Below are positions 26,415-35,431 of a stretch of DNA of 64,000 bases, in pieces (within the stretch, counting starts at the first letter, position 1; every line of letters begins with the position of its first letter). This DNA is from Algoriphagus ornithinivorans (GTDB lineage: Bacteria; Bacteroidota; Bacteroidia; Cytophagales; Cyclobacteriaceae). The stretch covers positions 248,001-312,000 of the forward strand of contig NZ_FOVW01000002.1 in assembly GCF_900115305.1 (NCBI RefSeq), in the 5' to 3' direction. Position numbers and translations under genes: made by a program. Below the pieces are notes generated by a model, which had not been told where the DNA came from, searched no databases, and worked only from the letters and a program-made list of their open reading frames with translations.

Positions 26415-29260
26415 TGGAAACTAATAAGCCTTACCGTATTGATTTTTGGCTAACCTTAGTCATTGGATCACTTTTAGTCCTTTTGGTAATCACCTTGGGA
26501 TTTAGCTTTTTCATGGCAATTTTTAATGCTCAGTTAAATTCCAGAAAGGAGTTTTTAAATAAACAAACTGAGCTCGCTTCTCGTGGTATTGAACTTGAGA
26601 TTAGAAGATTCGAAGAGGAGTCCAAGGAATTAATCAACTATCTGGAGGATCCCAATCACGAGTTGGATGACTATGATGAAGAATTCACCTACGCGGTTAG
26701 AAGATTGTTTAATTCTTTCCCCCAATTAGTAGATACAGTTTGGGTGGATATGATGGATTCGGTTTTGGTTTTCAATAAAAATGATAGAACTGAATTTTTT
26801 CGAACCCAGTCTGATAAAGGTTTCCCCTCGACTGATGAAAAGAGATTTTCCAATTTGATTTTAGGGAAAAAAGGCTTTCGTGTGCTTTATTCACTGGATT
26901 TAGTCTCCTATGCAAAGGAGTATGTGATGAATTATTATCTAAATCCAGGCAGTGGTAAATTTTTGATTTATGATGATCGGCTTATCCCTTTAAACAATAA
27001 TTCTATTCAGATTCAAGCAAGCAAAATTGCAGATTTAGAAAATGATTTGGCTTTAGGGTTGAAGGGCTTTTATGAAGCTTCTTGGCAAAGGAATGATGAG
27101 GAGACAAGTGGGATTATTGCCCAGTATCCATTTAGTTTTGTACTTTCTAGTGAATCTGGAGCGATGGTCTTTGCCGTTCCTGCAGAAAGTTTGACTTCGG
27201 GAATTTACCAAACGTATTTTTTCCTTTTTCTAGGTTTCGTTGCCTTGTTGATATTTACTGTGGGATTTTTTGTAGTTTCTTTAAAGAATAATTTAGAGTT
27301 TCAAAGAACTCAAGAAGCTAATATTCAGGAGATCAGCGAGCTATTTGATCAACAGAATTTATTACTTCAAGAGCTCAAAGGTTTTGTTTATTTCCACGAC
27401 GCCAAAGGGCAGATAACGCGCATCAGTGATGAGGTTCGAGATATTTTAGGCATGGAACCTCATGAGTTTAGATCTGCTTTCAAAGAAGAATCAGATAATG
27501 TGGAGGTTCAGAATCTACGTGCAATTATTTTTCAGGCATTGAATGAAAAAAAGGATTTGGTTGACTTTGAGTATGATTTTGTCATGCCAGATGGAAAAAG
27601 GATAAGGCTCAAAGTTTTTGAAAAATTGATTTTTAATGCTTCAGGTCGGTTCAACGGAGGTATGGGTATTTGTACAGATATCACTGATACTTATCAATCG
27701 AGAATTAAGCTGATAGAAAGTGAAAATAGGCTAAGAACTCTGATTGGCAATATCCCGGATAATATTTTTCTGTATGATAATGACAGTAGAGTTATTGATT
27801 TTCATGTTCAGGACAAAGAGGAATTGGAAGAACCCTCACGTCAGACTTTAGGAAAGAGCCTGCAGGAATTTGTGCCACATGGTCAGACTGAGGTGGTTTT
27901 AGAGGCTTTTTATAAGGCAAGAGAAAAACGATCCATTCAGACTATCAATGTGAAATGGGAAAGTCCAAATGGGGAGAGGCATTTTGAAATGAGATTCTTC
28001 CCCTTAGATGCTGAGAAAATGATGTCTATTTCAAAAGATATTACTACTCAGAAAATTTGGGAAAAAGGATTGGTGGACGCTATGAATGCTGCGGATCAGG
28101 CCAGCAAAGCGAAGTCAGACTTCCTTGCCAATATGAGTCATGAGATCAGAACCCCGATGAATGGATTATTGGGAATTATAGATCTCTTGGAGCAAACCAA
28201 GTTGAATACGATTCAACAGCAATATGTTGATATCATCAAAAATTCCGGAAATATGCTCCTTGGTATAATCAAGGATATTTTGGACTACTCTAAAATTGAA
28301 GCCGGAAAAGTTGAAATTTTCAATGAGGTATTTGATCCTATGCAGGAGCTTGAGAATCAGGCACAGATACTTTCAGGACTGGCAAATAAAAAAGACATAG
28401 CATTCAATTTTCAATCAGATAGCAAACAGGACTTTTTAGCACAGGGAGATAAAGTGAAAATCAATCAGATTTTCTTGAATCTCGTGGGAAATGCGATCAA
28501 GTTTACCCCTGAAAAAGGAAAAGTAGACGTCAGCGTAGGATTGGAGCAAATAAGCGGTGATGCTTATTATATCAATTGTAAAATCATCGATACCGGGATA
28601 GGAATATCCGACGAGCATCTGGAAAAGTTAAGCGAACCATTTTATCAGATAGACAGCTCCGCAACCCGAAACTATCAAGGAACTGGATTGGGATTAGCTA
28701 TTGCGAAAAAGCTCATAGAGCTCTTAGGAGGAGATTTAGCTATTAGTAGTGAAAAGGGAATAGGCTCGGTATTTGAATTTTCTGTTTTGGTAAAAAAAGT
28801 AGAGAAGGATAGTCTAAAAACTGACAAGAAAGAATTGTCTTGGGCTGAGGTCAAAGAAATGGGTGAGACACACCCTCTGAAAATTCTTTTGACTGAAGAT
28901 AATGACTTGAACCTACAATTGATGAAGTTAATGCTTAATCAATTGGGTTTTCAATACGAGGTTGCCAGAAATGGAGAGGAAGCTGTGGAAAGAATAAAAG
29001 AGCAGGATTTTGATATAGTCCTGATGGATGTACAGATGCCTATAATGAATGGTCTTGAAGCTACCGATGAGATTAGAAAGCTCCCTAAGAAAAAGGATCT
29101 TGTGATCATAGGACTTTCAGCAAACGTCTTTGATGAAGACCAAATGAAAGCTATAGAGTCCGGTATGGATGATTATCTAACAAAACCAATACGATTAGCT
29201 GTATTGGCTGAAAGATTGGAACATTATTATAAAAAGATCATAGAAAAGAGGAAAAAATAA
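26414..29260 (+). CDS. Hybrid sensor histidine kinase/response regulator
   Basis: A 948-residue membrane kinase: TM1 (about 9-31), a periplasmic domain of about 235 residues, TM2 (about 270-293), PAS1 (about 315-430), PAS2 (about 440-550), HisKA with phospho-acceptor His576 in ANMSHEIRTPMNG, HATPase (N box NQIFLNLVGNAIKFTP; G boxes DTGIGIS and GTGLGLAIAKKL), and a C-terminal receiver with Asp872 in VLMDVQMPIMNG. No DNA-binding output or Hpt domain is fused, so phosphate must pass to another protein. It is coupled to the upstream lipoprotein sensor by a 1-bp overlap. The input ligand and target are unknown. Confidence 0.93.
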   Translation: METNKPYRIDFWLTLVIGSLLVLLVITLGFSFFMAIFNAQLNSRKEFLNKQTELASRGIELEIRRFEEESKELINYLEDPNHELDDYDEEFTYAVRRLFNSFPQLVDTVWVDMMDSVLVFNKNDRTEFFRTQSDKGFPSTDEKRFSNLILGKKGFRVLYSLDLVSYAKEYVMNYYLNPGSGKFLIYDDRLIPLNNNSIQIQASKIADLENDLALGLKGFYEASWQRNDEETSGIIAQYPFSFVLSSESGAMVFAVPAESLTSGIYQTYFFLFLGFVALLIFTVGFFVVSLKNNLEFQRTQEANIQEISELFDQQNLLLQELKGFVYFHDAKGQITRISDEVRDILGMEPHEFRSAFKEESDNVEVQNLRAIIFQALNEKKDLVDFEYDFVMPDGKRIRLKVFEKLIFNASGRFNGGMGICTDITDTYQSRIKLIESENRLRTLIGNIPDNIFLYDNDSRVIDFHVQDKEELEEPSRQTLGKSLQEFVPHGQTEVVLEAFYKAREKRSIQTINVKWESPNGERHFEMRFFPLDAEKMMSISKDITTQKIWEKGLVDAMNAADQASKAKSDFLANMSHEIRTPMNGLLGIIDLLEQTKLNTIQQQYVDIIKNSGNMLLGIIKDILDYSKIEAGKVEIFNEVFDPMQELENQAQILSGLANKKDIAFNFQSDSKQDFLAQGDKVKINQIFLNLVGNAIKFTPEKGKVDVSVGLEQISGDAYYINCKIIDTGIGISDEHLEKLSEPFYQIDSSATRNYQGTGLGLAIAKKLIELLGGDLAISSEKGIGSVFEFSVLVKKVEKDSLKTDKKELSWAEVKEMGETHPLKILLTEDNDLNLQLMKLMLNQLGFQYEVARNGEEAVERIKEQDFDIVLMDVQMPIMNGLEATDEIRKLPKKKDLVIIGLSANVFDEDQMKAIESGMDDYLTKPIRLAVLAERLEHYYKKIIEKRKK

Positions 29261-29280
29261 ACCCCGACTCAAGCCGGGGT
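29253..29280 (-). terminator. Terminator at the end of the E2/cinA operon, possibly bidirectional
   Basis: A 6-bp GC-rich stem, ACCCCG with CGGGGT, with an 8-nt loop. On the minus strand it is followed by a T-rich run (TTTATTTTTTC), ending the E2 gene transcript. On the plus strand it lies directly after the kinase stop but only CAATTTT follows. Confidence 0.75.
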
Positions 29281-29285
29281 CAATT

Positions 29286-30572
29286 TTAAAAGGAAGAATT
29301 CATATCAAACTCCTCTAAATAATCTGCTACTTTTCTGACAAACATTCCTCCCAAAGATCCATCAACAACTCTATGGTCATAGGAATGCGATAAGAACATT
29401 TTATGTCGAATGGCAATCACGTCTCCAGTAGGTGTTTCTACCACCGCAGGTTTTTTGACGATTGCACCAACGGCCATAATCGCAACTTGAGGCTGAGGAA
29501 TGATAGGAGTACCCATGACATTCCCGAATGAGCCTACATTGGATACGGTATATGTGCCTCCCGAAAGGTCATCGGCAGTCAATTTGTTATTTCTCGCTCT
29601 ATTGGCTAGATCGTTTACTTTTTTGGAAATACCCACCAAGTTTAACTGATCTGCATTTTTTATGATTGGAACAATCAGGTTTCCAGAAGGTAATGCTACT
29701 GCCATTCCGACATTGATATCTTTCTTCTTGATGATTCTATCTCCATCCACGGAAATATTGATCATTGGGAAATCTCTGATTGCTTTGGCGATGGCTTCAA
29801 TGAAGAATGGAGTATAAGTAATAGATTCTCCATATTTCTTTTTGTATGCTTCTTTATTTTTCTCCCTCCATAATACGATGTTAGTCATATCAGCCTCAAC
29901 AAAAGATGTTACGTGCGGAGAAATTCTCTTGGAATCCACCATACGCTGCGCAATCATCTTGCGCATTCTATCCATCTCGATAATTTCATCATTGGCCGAA
30001 ACGCTTACTTGAACTTTAGGTTCAGCTATGGATGGGCTAGGAGAGGATGCACTTGGTGCAGCCTTTCTGTTTTTCACATAATCCAACATATCCTGCTTAG
30101 TTACTCGGCCTTCTTTGCCGGTACCAGGTATTTTGGAAAGTTCAGAAGCGTCAATTCCTTCCTCTTTTGCAATGCTTTTGACAAGAGGAGAATAGAATCT
30201 ATCATCTCCATCCGCTACTACTGGCTCTGGGCTTGAAATCAAGGTCTCAGTTTTCTCCGGAGCAGCGGCTACTAGTTCTTCTTTAGCCTCTTCCTTAGGC
30301 TTAGAAGCATTAGCTGGGGCGGTTTCTTCACCAGAAGTTTCAATGATGGCAATTGGAGCACCTACAGCTATTACCTCTCCCTCTTTAGCCAATATTTTTT
30401 TCAAAACACCAGCATGGGTTGCAGGTACTTCTGTATCCACCTTATCAGTGGCAACCTCCAGGACGGATTCATCCTGCTCAATAGAGTCGCCTTCTTTTTT
30501 TAACCAGGTAAGGATGGTGCCTTCTATGATACTTTCGCCCATTTTAGGCATCAGCATTTCTACACTCGCCAT
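29286..30572 (-). CDS. 2-oxo acid dehydrogenase complex E2 (dihydrolipoamide acyltransferase)
   Basis: A 428-residue E2 subunit with one lipoyl domain (1-77, Lys44 in EVATDKVDTEVP), an Ala/Pro/Glu linker, an E3/E1-binding domain (about 130-166; YSPLVKSIAKEEGIDASELS), a second linker, and the catalytic domain (about 200-428; SHSYDHRVVDGSLGG with the active-site His). It transfers acyl groups from lipoyl to CoA in the core of a multienzyme complex. Genes for E1 and E3 are not nearby, so pyruvate, 2-oxoglutarate or branched-chain substrate cannot be decided; the single lipoyl domain and sequence style fit a branched-chain or 2-oxoglutarate type. Confidence 0.9.
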   Translation of the reverse strand: MASVEMLMPKMGESIIEGTILTWLKKEGDSIEQDESVLEVATDKVDTEVPATHAGVLKKILAKEGEVIAVGAPIAIIETSGEETAPANASKPKEEAKEELVAAAPEKTETLISSPEPVVADGDDRFYSPLVKSIAKEEGIDASELSKIPGTGKEGRVTKQDMLDYVKNRKAAPSASSPSPSIAEPKVQVSVSANDEIIEMDRMRKMIAQRMVDSKRISPHVTSFVEADMTNIVLWREKNKEAYKKKYGESITYTPFFIEAIAKAIRDFPMINISVDGDRIIKKKDINVGMAVALPSGNLIVPIIKNADQLNLVGISKKVNDLANRARNNKLTADDLSGGTYTVSNVGSFGNVMGTPIIPQPQVAIMAVGAIVKKPAVVETPTGDVIAIRHKMFLSHSYDHRVVDGSLGGMFVRKVADYLEEFDMNSSF

Positions 30573-30658
30573 ACTATTTTCGGTATTTAATTGGGTTTAC
30601 ATTCAACTTTTAAAATTAAATTTTAAAAACATTTGAAACAAACCTTTAGTATAAAATT

Positions 30659-31915
30659 TTATTTGTTGTATTGAGAGATACAAACTCTTAATAAATTCAA
30701 AACAGCAACCCCAGTTAATTGAATATTTAATAATCTGTCTTGGGTCAATTGTAATTTTTTTGCTTCTGAAAAGCCATCTCCGGCACAAGCTATCCAAACA
30801 GTTCCAACTGGTTTTTCATCTGTTCCACCATCAGGTCCGGCTATCCCACTAGAGGCTAAACCGAAGTCGGCATGAAATAAACTTCTAATTCCTTTTGCCA
30901 TTTCATGGACAGTTTCTTCGCTCACAGCTCCAAAATTCGCTAAAGTATCCTCTTTTACTCCTAGGATATCTCTTTTGTATTGGTTGTGATAAGGAACCAA
31001 AGAACCTTGAAAATAATCACTACATCCAGGGATGCTTGTTACCAAATGGGAAATATATCCTCCAGAACAGCTCTCAGCCAAAGCTAGGGTTTTCCCGGCT
31101 TTCTTCAAAAGCTTGCCGATAGCAGTTTCCAGAGTTTCTTCATTAAACCCGTATACGTACTTTTCAATTTTAGGTAATACTAGCTGGATTTGATTTTCTA
31201 CTTCTTTCTGGATTTGACTCAAATCCTTGTCAAAACCTGTTAACCTCAGTTTCACATGTCCCAGCGAAGGAAGGTAAGCTAATCTGATATGTTCAGGCAA
31301 CGCATTTTCCCAATCAGCTATCAAATCAGCCAACCAGCTTTCGCCAATACCGGCGGTTTTTATAACCTTGTGATAGATTACTGGCAGCTCAAACAGGCTT
31401 GGTAATTTGGGTAAAACAAAGTCATTCATGAGCCTCTTCATCTCATGAGGTACACCCGGCATGGACATCCAATAAGTTTCATTCTGATCAAACCACATGC
31501 CCGGCGCAGTTCCCACTGGATTAGGAACGTATTCACAACAGGAAGGCAAATGTCCCTGTAAGACATTCAAAGGGGTCATTTCTCGGCCTCTTCTTTTGAA
31601 AAACTCTGTAATCGCTTTAACAGCATCCGGAACTTCAATTACAGGGCAATTGAAATACTCAGCCAATAAGGGTTTGGTCAAGTCATCCTGAGTTGGGCCT
31701 AGCCCACCTGTAATAAGCACTAAATCCGCCCTTTTTTCAGCCTCTGAAAAAGCCTTTAAAATATCTTCTCTATTATCTCCGACGGTAGTTTTTCTTACCA
31801 CCTTTACACCTTTTAGGTCTAATTGCTGGGAAATCCAGTGACTATTAGTATCCATGATTTGTCCATACAGCAATTCGTCTCCTATGGCTATGATTTCTGC
31901 TTTTACTAGCTTCAT
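30659..31915 (-). CDS. cinA: CinA-family nicotinamide mononucleotide deamidase / competence-damage protein
   Basis: A 418-residue protein of two domains. The N-terminal MoCF-like domain (about 5-170; IAIGDELLYGQIMDTNSHWI, VLITGGLGPTQDD) is ADP-ribose pyrophosphatase-like. The C-terminal CinA domain (about 255-415; LALAESCSGGYISHL, GIAGPDGGTDEKPVGTVWIA) is the NMN deamidase, which recycles NMN to NaMN in NAD metabolism. Full length and both signature regions are intact. It sits 4 bp after an SDR gene in a minus-strand operon. Confidence 0.95.
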   Translation of the reverse strand: MKLVKAEIIAIGDELLYGQIMDTNSHWISQQLDLKGVKVVRKTTVGDNREDILKAFSEAEKRADLVLITGGLGPTQDDLTKPLLAEYFNCPVIEVPDAVKAITEFFKRRGREMTPLNVLQGHLPSCCEYVPNPVGTAPGMWFDQNETYWMSMPGVPHEMKRLMNDFVLPKLPSLFELPVIYHKVIKTAGIGESWLADLIADWENALPEHIRLAYLPSLGHVKLRLTGFDKDLSQIQKEVENQIQLVLPKIEKYVYGFNEETLETAIGKLLKKAGKTLALAESCSGGYISHLVTSIPGCSDYFQGSLVPYHNQYKRDILGVKEDTLANFGAVSEETVHEMAKGIRSLFHADFGLASSGIAGPDGGTDEKPVGTVWIACAGDGFSEAKKLQLTQDRLLNIQLTGVAVLNLLRVCISQYNK

Positions 31916-31919
31916 TTAC

Positions 31920-32708
31920 TTATCTGACTTTGGCTTTTGTTAGGAATTTGGCGAAAATACCAGGGAAGAATCTTTTCAGGTAAACTCCCATTGTTTCTTT
32001 TCCTCCAATCAATACTTCCCGTTTTTGTTTGGTTATAGCTTGAAAAATTTGATTAGCACACTCTTCTGGACTCATTCCGTTTGCCTGTGCATCATCCATT
32101 AAGTTTAAGGGACTTCCATCCGAAGTTAAAGCATTGACAGAAACCTGGGTTTTGATGAAGCCTGGACATATCAAGGTAACTTGAATTTGATCCTGATGAT
32201 GCTCTGCCCTCAATGTATCGAAAAAACCATGTAGCGCATGTTTAGAGGCGGCGTAAGATGATCTAAATGGGGTGCCAAATTTCCCTACCAAACTAGTCAC
32301 TACCCCAAAATGCCCCTTTTTCCGGTGGATAAAATGGGGTAAAAGGGCTTTGGTCAAAGTGATGGTCCCAAAATAATTTACTTCCATCAAGCGTCGGTCT
32401 ACATCTAAAGCTGTCTCGTGTATAAGAGAGCGCTGACTGATTCCTCCATTATGTAAAAGCACATCAACATGACCAAAAAGTCCAATTGCCTTTTGTACCA
32501 ATTCATCCACATTTCCTAGTTCAGCAAGATCTAGAGGAAGTATTTGACTGTTTTCCGGGTAGTTAAGAGAGCTTTGAACTCTGGTCAACTCTTTTTTATT
32601 TCTGGCAGATAGGATAACTCGATATCCTTCTTGATTGAATTTTTTACAGCAGGCCTCGCCGATTCCTGAGGATGCACCGGTTATCCAAATCACTTTGTTT
32701 TCACTCAT
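31920..32708 (-). CDS. Short-chain dehydrogenase/reductase
   Basis: A 262-residue classical SDR: cofactor loop TGASSGIGEACC (about 10-21), LHNGGIS (NNAG-like motif), catalytic Ser in VTSLVGKFG and YxxxK in SSYAASKHAL, with LICPGFIKT after the active site. It is an NAD(P)-dependent oxidoreductase; the substrate is not deducible. The C-terminal extension (KRFFPGIFAKFLTKAKVR) is basic and hydrophobic, like DHRS7-type SDRs, hinting at membrane contact. It overlaps folA by 8 bp. Confidence 0.88.
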   Translation of the reverse strand: MSENKVIWITGASSGIGEACCKKFNQEGYRVILSARNKKELTRVQSSLNYPENSQILPLDLAELGNVDELVQKAIGLFGHVDVLLHNGGISQRSLIHETALDVDRRLMEVNYFGTITLTKALLPHFIHRKKGHFGVVTSLVGKFGTPFRSSYAASKHALHGFFDTLRAEHHQDQIQVTLICPGFIKTQVSVNALTSDGSPLNLMDDAQANGMSPEECANQIFQAITKQKREVLIGGKETMGVYLKRFFPGIFAKFLTKAKVR

Positions 32709-33207
32709 TGTGACTCTTTTTTTCGTAATCTACAAAGGAAAAAGCATAAGCATGCTTTTCATCTGCCGGATGGAATTCTCTGAAAGTTTCCTTCCAGTTA
32801 CTCTTATCGAATTCAGGGAAAAAAGTATCTCCTTCAGGTGAGGCTTCTACTTCAGTCAAAAGCATCTTATCAGCCATTTTTAGTGTCTGTGTATAAATCT
32901 CTCCACCTCCAATGACAAAGAGCTTATCTAAATCCAGTTTCTTGCAGAAAGTAAATGCTTTCTCAAAGCTTGTGAACTGGTAATGTCCTTCAGGAACTTG
33001 ATAGTTTGGGTCACGGGTAATTACTAGATGCGTTCTATTGGGCAATGGTTTACCCAAGGACTCAAAGGTTTTACGTCCCATCAAAAGGTAATTGCCGGAG
33101 GTGATGGCTTTGAACCTTTTAAAATCAGCAGGTAGTCTCCAAAGCAATTCATTGTCTTTGCCCAAAACTCTATTTTTCCCTATTGCTGCTACTAATATTA
33201 TTTCCAT
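32701..33207 (-). CDS. folA: Dihydrofolate reductase
   Basis: A 168-residue DHFR. Key motifs are VAAIGKNRVLGKDNELLWRL (substrate and Met20-loop region), GRKTFESLGKPLPNRTHLVI (NADPH site) and LFVIGGGEIYTQTLKMAD. The acidic residue D30-equivalent is in PADFKRF. It reduces dihydrofolate to tetrahydrofolate with NADPH, feeding one-carbon metabolism, consistent with fmt just upstream on the same strand (45-bp gap). Normal length. Confidence 0.96.
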   Translation of the reverse strand: MEIILVAAIGKNRVLGKDNELLWRLPADFKRFKAITSGNYLLMGRKTFESLGKPLPNRTHLVITRDPNYQVPEGHYQFTSFEKAFTFCKKLDLDKLFVIGGGEIYTQTLKMADKMLLTEVEASPEGDTFFPEFDKSNWKETFREFHPADEKHAYAFSFVDYEKKSHNE

Positions 33208-33252
33208 ACAAGATTGCTTGACTGATTTAAGACGTTTAAACCTTATTGACTC

Positions 33253-34179
33253 TTATTCAAATTTATACCCTCTTAGAAAGTCTTCGACTTTCATTCGTTT
33301 TTTTCCTTCAATTTGCAGCTCCAGTATACCCAGTTGTCCTTTTGAAGTTCCTATTCTCAAATAAGTTTTACCGTCGGTATAAAGCTTCCCAGGTTCAGAA
33401 TTACTTGAAGAGGACAGCAACTCCGTTTGATAGATTTTGCAAAATTTACCATCTAACTCTGTCCAAGCTGCAGGGTAGGGAGAAAGTCCCCTTACCAGGT
33501 TGTGAATGTCTTCCGCCGTATTTTCCCAATTTATCTTGCAGGTTTCCTTGAAAATTTTCGGAGCATGATGAATGGCTTTACTTTCATCTTGTGGTAGAGC
33601 TTTCACTTCATCTTTAGCAATATCTTCGACAGTTTTTAGAACCAAGTCAGAGCCTATATTCATCAACTTTTCGTACACATCTCCCAAGTTTTCTTCCGGA
33701 AGAATTGGGACCTTTTCTTGATAAATGATGCTCCCGGTATCGATCTCGTGTTTGAGAAAAAAAGTAGTGACTCCCGTTTCGGTTTCTCCGTTGATAATGG
33801 CCCAGTTGATAGGAGCTGCCCCACGATAATTTGGAAGTAATGAGGCATGAAGGTTAAAAGTGCCTAAGGGGGGCATACTCCAAACTGATTCAGGCAACAT
33901 TCTAAAAGCCACCACAATTTGAAGGTCAGCTTTCAAGCTTTTTAGTTCTTCCTGAAACTCCTCGCTTTTGAGATTTTTTGGTTGCAGTATATTCAAGCCA
34001 AGTTTTTCTGCAGCTTGCTTAACAGGTGAGCCTACCAGCTTTTGCCCACGTCCTTGAGGCTTATCAGGAGCTGTAATTACACCTACGACATTCCAACCTG
34101 CTTCTACTAATTTTTCCAATGCTGGCACCGCAAATTCAGGAGTGCCCATGTATACTATTCTAAGATTTTTATTACTCAT
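33253..34179 (-). CDS. fmt: Methionyl-tRNA formyltransferase
   Basis: A 308-residue enzyme with the N-terminal formyltransferase domain (YMGTPEFAVPALEKLVEAGW at 10; FNLHASLLPNYRGAAPINWA holding the catalytic Asn, His and the SLLPxxRG loop) and a C-terminal OB-like tRNA-binding domain (about 205-308). It transfers the formyl group of 10-formyl-THF to Met-tRNA(fMet) for translation initiation. Adjacent folA supplies reduced folate. The def gene usually paired with fmt is not in this window. Confidence 0.97.
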   Translation of the reverse strand: MSNKNLRIVYMGTPEFAVPALEKLVEAGWNVVGVITAPDKPQGRGQKLVGSPVKQAAEKLGLNILQPKNLKSEEFQEELKSLKADLQIVVAFRMLPESVWSMPPLGTFNLHASLLPNYRGAAPINWAIINGETETGVTTFFLKHEIDTGSIIYQEKVPILPEENLGDVYEKLMNIGSDLVLKTVEDIAKDEVKALPQDESKAIHHAPKIFKETCKINWENTAEDIHNLVRGLSPYPAAWTELDGKFCKIYQTELLSSSSNSEPGKLYTDGKTYLRIGTSKGQLGILELQIEGKKRMKVEDFLRGYKFE

Positions 34180-34210
34180 GAAGTTGGTTTGTACATTCTA
34201 AATTATGGGA

Positions 34211-35392
34211 TCACTTATACAGTAAGTAGTTAAGCCTAAGTTTGTTGAAACTCTCCAGCTCTGATTGCCATAAGGCCTCTATTTCAGATGCTGATTTGCC
34301 GGCTAGAATCATTTTTTTGATTTGATCTGTACCTGCTAAAGTATTGAAATAGTTATTGAAGAATTTTTCCTTCATTCCAGACTTTTGGAATGCTTCAACG
34401 AGATATTCCAAGGTAAATCGATGGTCCAAAGATTCTTTTCGCAAGTCTCTACCATAGCATAACTTATCCTGATGGGGAGGGGTTTTGGACATTCCATCAA
34501 TACTCACAGGCGTAAAGGTAAATTCTCCGAATTTGGGATCGGGATATCCATAAACCTGAAATGGAAAATAAGTCCCTCTGCCCAATGAGACCACTGTACC
34601 TTCAAAGAAACAGGTGCTAGGATATAATTTTACAGACAGGTCGTTGGGAAGGTTGGGAGAGGGCTTGACTGGTAAACTGTAAATACTAGAATGGCTCCAA
34701 CCATTCATAGGGATGACCTTGATTTGACAGGTTAAACCACCTTTCAACCATTTTTCCCCATTGATCATCTGTGCTAATTCTCCTACAGTAAGCCCATGAA
34801 CAACAGGAATCGGATGCATTCCCACAAAGCTTTCAAAGCCTTTTTTCAAAACGGGGCCAGCCACATAATTTCCATTTGGGTTAGGCCTGTCAAATATGAT
34901 AACTTCTTTACCATTCTCAGCCGCTGCCTCCATGATGTAATGCATAGTAGAGATATAGGTATAAAACCTGACTCCAACATCCTGCAAATCAAAAATGATT
35001 ACATCCAGATCTTTAATTTGATCAGCCGAAGGCTTTTTATTATTTCCATAAAGAGAAATAATTGGGAGCCCTGTTTTTTGGTCCACACTATTGTCTACTT
35101 TCTCCCCTGCATCTGCAGTACCTCTAAATCCATGTTCCGGGACAAAAACCTTCTTTAGATTTACGTTTTGACTCAAGAGGTAATCTACGATATGTTGATT
35201 GGAGGATTGAGGCATGATAGAAGTCTGATTGGCCACGATCCCTACTTTTTTCCCCTGAAGATGAGTGAGATATAGGTCTGGCCTTTCGGAGCCCATCAAA
35301 ATCTGTCCAAAAGATTGGTTGGGTGAAAAAGGGAAAAGGAAACAAATACTTGTCAAAAAAAGTATGAGAAATAAGTTTTTCGTGTGCTTCAT
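34211..35392 (-). CDS. NamZ-like exo-beta-N-acetylmuramidase (DUF1343), secreted
   Basis: A protein of 393 residues with a signal peptide (1-29, ending SFG) and a DUF1343 domain. Recognisable segments are GIVANQTSIM, KKVFVPEHGFRGTADAGEKV, VIFDLQDVGVRFYTYISTMH, VIFDRPNPNG, and YPSTCFFEGTVVSLGRGTYF. The founding member NamZ removes non-reducing terminal MurNAc from peptidoglycan fragments, pointing to periplasmic muropeptide recycling. The frame stays open upstream to 35629, but the ATG at 35392 gives a proper signal peptide, and the longer form would run through the divergent permease gene. It is followed by fmt after 31 bp. Confidence 0.9.
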   Translation of the reverse strand: MKHTKNLFLILFLTSICFLFPFSPNQSFGQILMGSERPDLYLTHLQGKKVGIVANQTSIMPQSSNQHIVDYLLSQNVNLKKVFVPEHGFRGTADAGEKVDNSVDQKTGLPIISLYGNNKKPSADQIKDLDVIIFDLQDVGVRFYTYISTMHYIMEAAAENGKEVIIFDRPNPNGNYVAGPVLKKGFESFVGMHPIPVVHGLTVGELAQMINGEKWLKGGLTCQIKVIPMNGWSHSSIYSLPVKPSPNLPNDLSVKLYPSTCFFEGTVVSLGRGTYFPFQVYGYPDPKFGEFTFTPVSIDGMSKTPPHQDKLCYGRDLRKESLDHRFTLEYLVEAFQKSGMKEKFFNNYFNTLAGTDQIKKMILAGKSASEIEALWQSELESFNKLRLNYLLYK

Positions 35393-35431
35393 GCTATTTT
35401 GCGCTGTGTTTAGACAAATTAAATCACTCCA

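Noticed and set aside
30608..30628. 21-bp A/T-only palindrome (TTTTAAAATT-A-AATTTTAAAA) before the E2 gene
   Set aside because: Consists only of A and T in an A/T-rich gap, so chance symmetry is likely, and no terminator or promoter consensus goes with it.
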